In this document: piece by piece, positions 61,633 through 64,000 of the stretch | How positions within the stretch are numbered: position 1 is the first letter of the stretch | Layout: each line of letters begins with the position of its first letter | NCBI GenBank assembly: GCA_016839245.1 | Contig: JAEOUN010000051.1 | Location: forward strand, 12,666 to 76,665 | Length of the DNA stretch: 64,000 nt | DNA from: Candidatus Thorarchaeota archaeon | GTDB lineage: Archaea; Asgardarchaeota; Thorarchaeia; Thorarchaeales; Thorarchaeaceae | Reading direction: 5' to 3' | Made by a program: the position numbers and the translations under genes | Notes under the pieces: model-generated | The model's database searches: none | The model's input: only the letters and a program-made list of their open reading frames with translations | Told to the model about the DNA's origin: nothing

Positions 61633-63687
61633 GTGACAAAACTGAGACACTATCCCACTAAAGATCCAGTACTTGTAACATGTGGACTACCATATGCTAG
61701 TGGGCAGATGCACATTGGCCATCTTCGGACATATATCCCCGCAGATGTTTTTGTTAGACTCCTTAAAAAAATGCGAGTGGATGTCACTTTCGTCTGTGGT
61801 TCAGATACACATGGTACTCCCGTTGTGACAGCTGCAGAGGCTGCTGGCGTCAGTCCCAAGGAACTCTATACAAAATACCATCAGCATTACTTAGAGACCT
61901 TCCCTCGGCTGCGGGTTGACTTTGATAACTATGGTACTACGGATGATCCTGAAAATATAGCTCGTACTCTTCAGATAGTGAAAGAGCTCCAGAAGAATGA
62001 GTATATCTATCCAAAGGAACTTGAGTCACCCTATTGCGACAATTGTGGTAGATCACTTCCTGATCGCTATGTTCGTGGTGAGTGTCCCTACTGCCATGTA
62101 GATGCGCGAGGTGATGAATGTGATCAAGGTTGTGGACGCTACCTTGAACCTGGAGAGATATTGAATCCTCGATGTGCTATCTGCGGTTCTCCTACGCGAA
62201 CCATTACGAGAACGCATTACTACTTCAAGCTCTCATCATTCGAAGGATTTCTGAAAGACTATCTGAAGGATGTTGACGGTACAAAGATTGCCAGAAATTA
62301 TGCACTTGGGTGGATCAATGATGGTCTCAAAGACTGGTGCATTACACGAGATCTTGATTGGGGTATTAAATATCCCGGTGATGATAGCCTTACGCTCTAT
62401 GTCTGGGTTGATGCTCCTATACACTATATATCATCAACTGAGCAGTGGGCAAAGAAGATTAACAAACCTAATGAGTGGAAGAAATTCTGGTTTCCTGGTC
62501 CGGGAAAACTAGTCCATTTCATCGGTCAGGATATTGTCTATCATCATTGCCTATTCTGGCCGTCCATGCTCAAGGGTAGCAATTACAACCTGCCATTTGC
62601 TATTGTCGCGTCAGGAATGGTGAAGATTCGAAATCACAACTTTAGTAGAAGCAGGGGATATGTCGTTTGGATTCTGGATGATTATCTGAACAAGGGTCTT
62701 GATCCAGATTACCTGAGATACTATATGGTGTCCTTTACAGGTCAAACGAGAGACCTCGATTTTAGCTTCACTAATTTTGCAGAGAAAGTCAACATAGAAT
62801 TGGTTGGTACTCTAGGTAACTTCATCTATCGTGCGCTTCACTTTACAGAGAAGCATTTTGGCGGAGTTCCAAAGGGCTCTTTTGATGACTCACTAAAGGC
62901 TGAGGTTAAGAAGTCCATTGAAACCATTATTGATGCTGTCAACGAATATGAACTCAAGAAAGTTTCAGATGAGATTCTAAGAATTGCTTCAATTGGGAAC
63001 GAATATTTCCAGTCGAATCAACCATGGGCACTTATCAAGGAAGACAAGATCAAGTGTGGTGAAGTCTTGTACAATGCAGTTGCTCTCGTCAAGGCTCTAA
63101 CGATCTTTGTTGAACCAATAATGCCAGGAGTCGCTGAGATAGTCTGGGGACAACTAGGTTTCGATGGATCTGATATTCACAAGGTACCTCTGGACGAAGC
63201 CCTTGAAGGTCCAAAGGTTGGTTCCAAGATTATAAATCCGATACCAGTAATCTCAAAGATAGATGATGACTTCCTAGAGTCGTTAAAGATTGTCATTGAT
63301 AACCGCATAAAGGCTGCTGAAGCAGCTCAAAGAGGTGAACCCCTAGTGGAAGAAAAGGAAATTATCACATTTGATGACTTCAAGAAGCTAGACTTACGAG
63401 CAGGCAAGATTTTGACTTGTGTAAAAGTACCCCAAAAGGACAAGCTCCTAGAACTTGAAGTGGATATTGGATCTGAGAAGCGAACCATCATTACAGGACT
63501 CGCTGACCAGTATAAACCCGAGGAACTCATCAATATGACAGCCCTCTTCTTGGTTAATCTTGAACCAAAGAAGATCGGGGGAATCGAGAGTCATGGAATG
63601 ATTATTGCCATAGAGAAGGGTGATGAGTCTGGACGCTGGCTTCCCGTAAGAGTCGATGGAGTTCCACCAGGTAGTAAGGCTGCATAG
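61633..63687 (+). CDS. metG: Methionyl-tRNA synthetase with C-terminal tRNA-binding domain
   Basis: 684 residues. Charges tRNA-Met. Seen: class I HIGH motif HIGHLRTYIPADVF (about 24-37), two zinc knuckles (CDNCGRSL, CPYCHVD, CDQGCGR, CAICGSP, about 136-182), WVDAPIHY, a KMSKS-equivalent NFSRSRG near residue 337 (first Lys replaced by Asn, second by Arg), and an EMAPII-like tRNA-binding domain in the last 110 residues (FDDFKKLDLRAGKILTCVKV, GLADQYKPEEL, GIESHGMIIAI). GTG at 61633 is taken as start, although SD AGGAG (61627-61631) is very close; the true start may be a few codons downstream. Confidence 0.95.
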   Translation: MTKLRHYPTKDPVLVTCGLPYASGQMHIGHLRTYIPADVFVRLLKKMRVDVTFVCGSDTHGTPVVTAAEAAGVSPKELYTKYHQHYLETFPRLRVDFDNYGTTDDPENIARTLQIVKELQKNEYIYPKELESPYCDNCGRSLPDRYVRGECPYCHVDARGDECDQGCGRYLEPGEILNPRCAICGSPTRTITRTHYYFKLSSFEGFLKDYLKDVDGTKIARNYALGWINDGLKDWCITRDLDWGIKYPGDDSLTLYVWVDAPIHYISSTEQWAKKINKPNEWKKFWFPGPGKLVHFIGQDIVYHHCLFWPSMLKGSNYNLPFAIVASGMVKIRNHNFSRSRGYVVWILDDYLNKGLDPDYLRYYMVSFTGQTRDLDFSFTNFAEKVNIELVGTLGNFIYRALHFTEKHFGGVPKGSFDDSLKAEVKKSIETIIDAVNEYELKKVSDEILRIASIGNEYFQSNQPWALIKEDKIKCGEVLYNAVALVKALTIFVEPIMPGVAEIVWGQLGFDGSDIHKVPLDEALEGPKVGSKIINPIPVISKIDDDFLESLKIVIDNRIKAAEAAQRGEPLVEEKEIITFDDFKKLDLRAGKILTCVKVPQKDKLLELEVDIGSEKRTIITGLADQYKPEELINMTALFLVNLEPKKIGGIESHGMIIAIEKGDESGRWLPVRVDGVPPGSKAA

Positions 63688-63700
63688 TTAAAATTATACA

Positions 63701-63736
63701 AGTGGCGGATTCTTTCCGTCCACTCATCTTTTTTTA
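63701..63736 (+). terminator. Terminator after metG
   Basis: AGTGG-CGGA (63701-63709) pairs with TCCG-T-CCACT (63715-63724) with a one-base bulge, followed by CATCTTTTTTT. Confidence 0.75.
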
Positions 63737-63770
63737 TCAGTCTGAATAGAATATAGCTAAGTCATCGAAT

Positions 63771-64000
63771 TCAGTCTATGCTTCCTTCTGGATGTTCGAA
63801 TTTTTTCAATAAAGAATCATCCGACTCAAGATAGAATTCCTTTTTACAATTCAAGCATCTTACTGTGTTTGCTGGCGAGATATCATGACTTGGATATTTG
63901 AAAGACTCTCCACAATGTGGGCATCTTCCTCTTGTTCCTCTAAACCTCGGGCGTGTTTTCATCGTGGTTTTTAGCGAAGTCACTTCTGGTTCTACATATT
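63771..64000 (-). CDS. Zinc-ribbon protein, possibly continuing beyond the right edge
   Basis: Stop at 63771. Internal starts are ATG at 63962 and GTG at 63983, but the frame stays open to the window edge, so more N-terminal sequence may lie outside. Seen: CPHCG and CLNCKKEF, a two-knuckle zinc ribbon separated by 20 residues, in a basic context (MKTRPRFRGTRGR), with an acidic C-terminus (ESDDSLLKKFEHPEGSID). Likely a nucleic-acid or protein-binding zinc finger. Function unknown. Confidence 0.6.
   Translation of the reverse strand, partial: YVEPEVTSLKTTMKTRPRFRGTRGRCPHCGESFKYPSHDISPANTVRCLNCKKEFYLESDDSLLKKFEHPEGSID

Noticed and set aside
61388..61636. 82-codon frame ending over the metG start
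   Set aside because: Composition resembles translated intergenic DNA and no family features are seen.
1..64000. CRISPR arrays, insertion sequences, integrases, rRNA and tRNA genes
   Set aside because: Searched by eye for regular repeats, transposase motifs and T-loops; none seen.

Overview
The window is an archaeal chromosome segment, most likely from an Asgard archaeon (Thorarchaeota-like is my guess). Direct archaeal markers are a group II chaperonin, ribosomal protein S17e, an ATP-dependent DNA ligase, the HMG-CoA synthase / thiolase / DUF35 trio, the phosphopantetheine adenylyltransferase-DUF359 fusion, MptA-type GTP cyclohydrolase, and TATA boxes about 25-35 bases ahead of first genes. 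The Asgard suggestion rests on a SMC-kleisin-AAA block, a WD40 protein, a ubiquitin-like protein and two giant receptor-like proteins with cytoplasmic longin/roadblock-like domains. The sequence is AT-rich. TTG and GTG starts preceded by good Shine-Dalgarno (SD) sequences are common. No rRNA, tRNA, CRISPR array, transposase or phage gene was recognised.

Layout. 1-4.8 kb: the N-terminal part of a secreted ABC-transporter solute-binding protein, a K+-independent proton-pumping pyrophosphatase, and a seven-bladed WD40 protein. 4.8-5.4 kb: no protein gene, but two tandem structured elements with an identical 17-base core and different yet self-complementary arms, which is the signature of paralogous structured RNAs. 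5.4-8.3 kb: two minus-strand DNA-binding-type proteins diverge, across a palindromic operator, from a plus-strand operon of four tiny genes (34, 42, 37 and 32 codons) followed by an MFS drug/peptide-type exporter. Three of the four mini-proteins share a C-terminal motif R-x2-S-T-[DE]-A-[IL]-x2-[AS]-[YF] that is conserved in protein but not in codons. This is the best candidate for an undescribed system.

8.3-13.4 kb: a kleisin (ScpA-like), SMC, and an AAA+ protein with ruined Walker motifs, apparently one minus-strand operon. 13.7-17.2 kb: a MoxR-type AAA+ ATPase with a VWA/HExxH partner. 17.3-34.4 kb: metabolism and housekeeping. It holds NfnAB-type electron bifurcation, NAD(P)HX repair, CoA synthesis, the first mevalonate steps, a Ubl/PP-loop pair, an AbrB regulator, thioredoxin reductase and the thermosome. 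34.6-36.5 kb: three tandem paralogous four-helix membrane proteins. 36.5-43.0 kb: a TCA-type block of 2-oxoacid:ferredoxin oxidoreductase, fumarase, and succinate dehydrogenase/fumarate reductase A and B without membrane anchors. sdhA has no ATG/GTG/TTG that keeps its FAD fold and seems to start at ATT.

43.2-49.3 kb: a head-to-head prenyl synthase, a beta-class DNA methyltransferase, S17e, DNA ligase, and two pterin/archaeosine enzymes. 49.4-58.9 kb: two paralogous surface proteins of about 1190 and 1690 residues (signal peptide, large ectodomain, one transmembrane helix, cytoplasmic longin-like domain), plus a membrane-anchored helix-hairpin-helix protein. 59-64 kb: small proteins, a GC-rich hairpin island that may be an ncRNA, an alpha/alpha-barrel protein, methionyl-tRNA synthetase, and a zinc-ribbon protein at the right edge.

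The genes fit an anaerobic, ferredoxin-based metabolism: KorAB makes reduced ferredoxin, Nfn exchanges it with NAD(P)H, PPi is used to pump protons, and isoprenoid lipids are made from acetyl-CoA.
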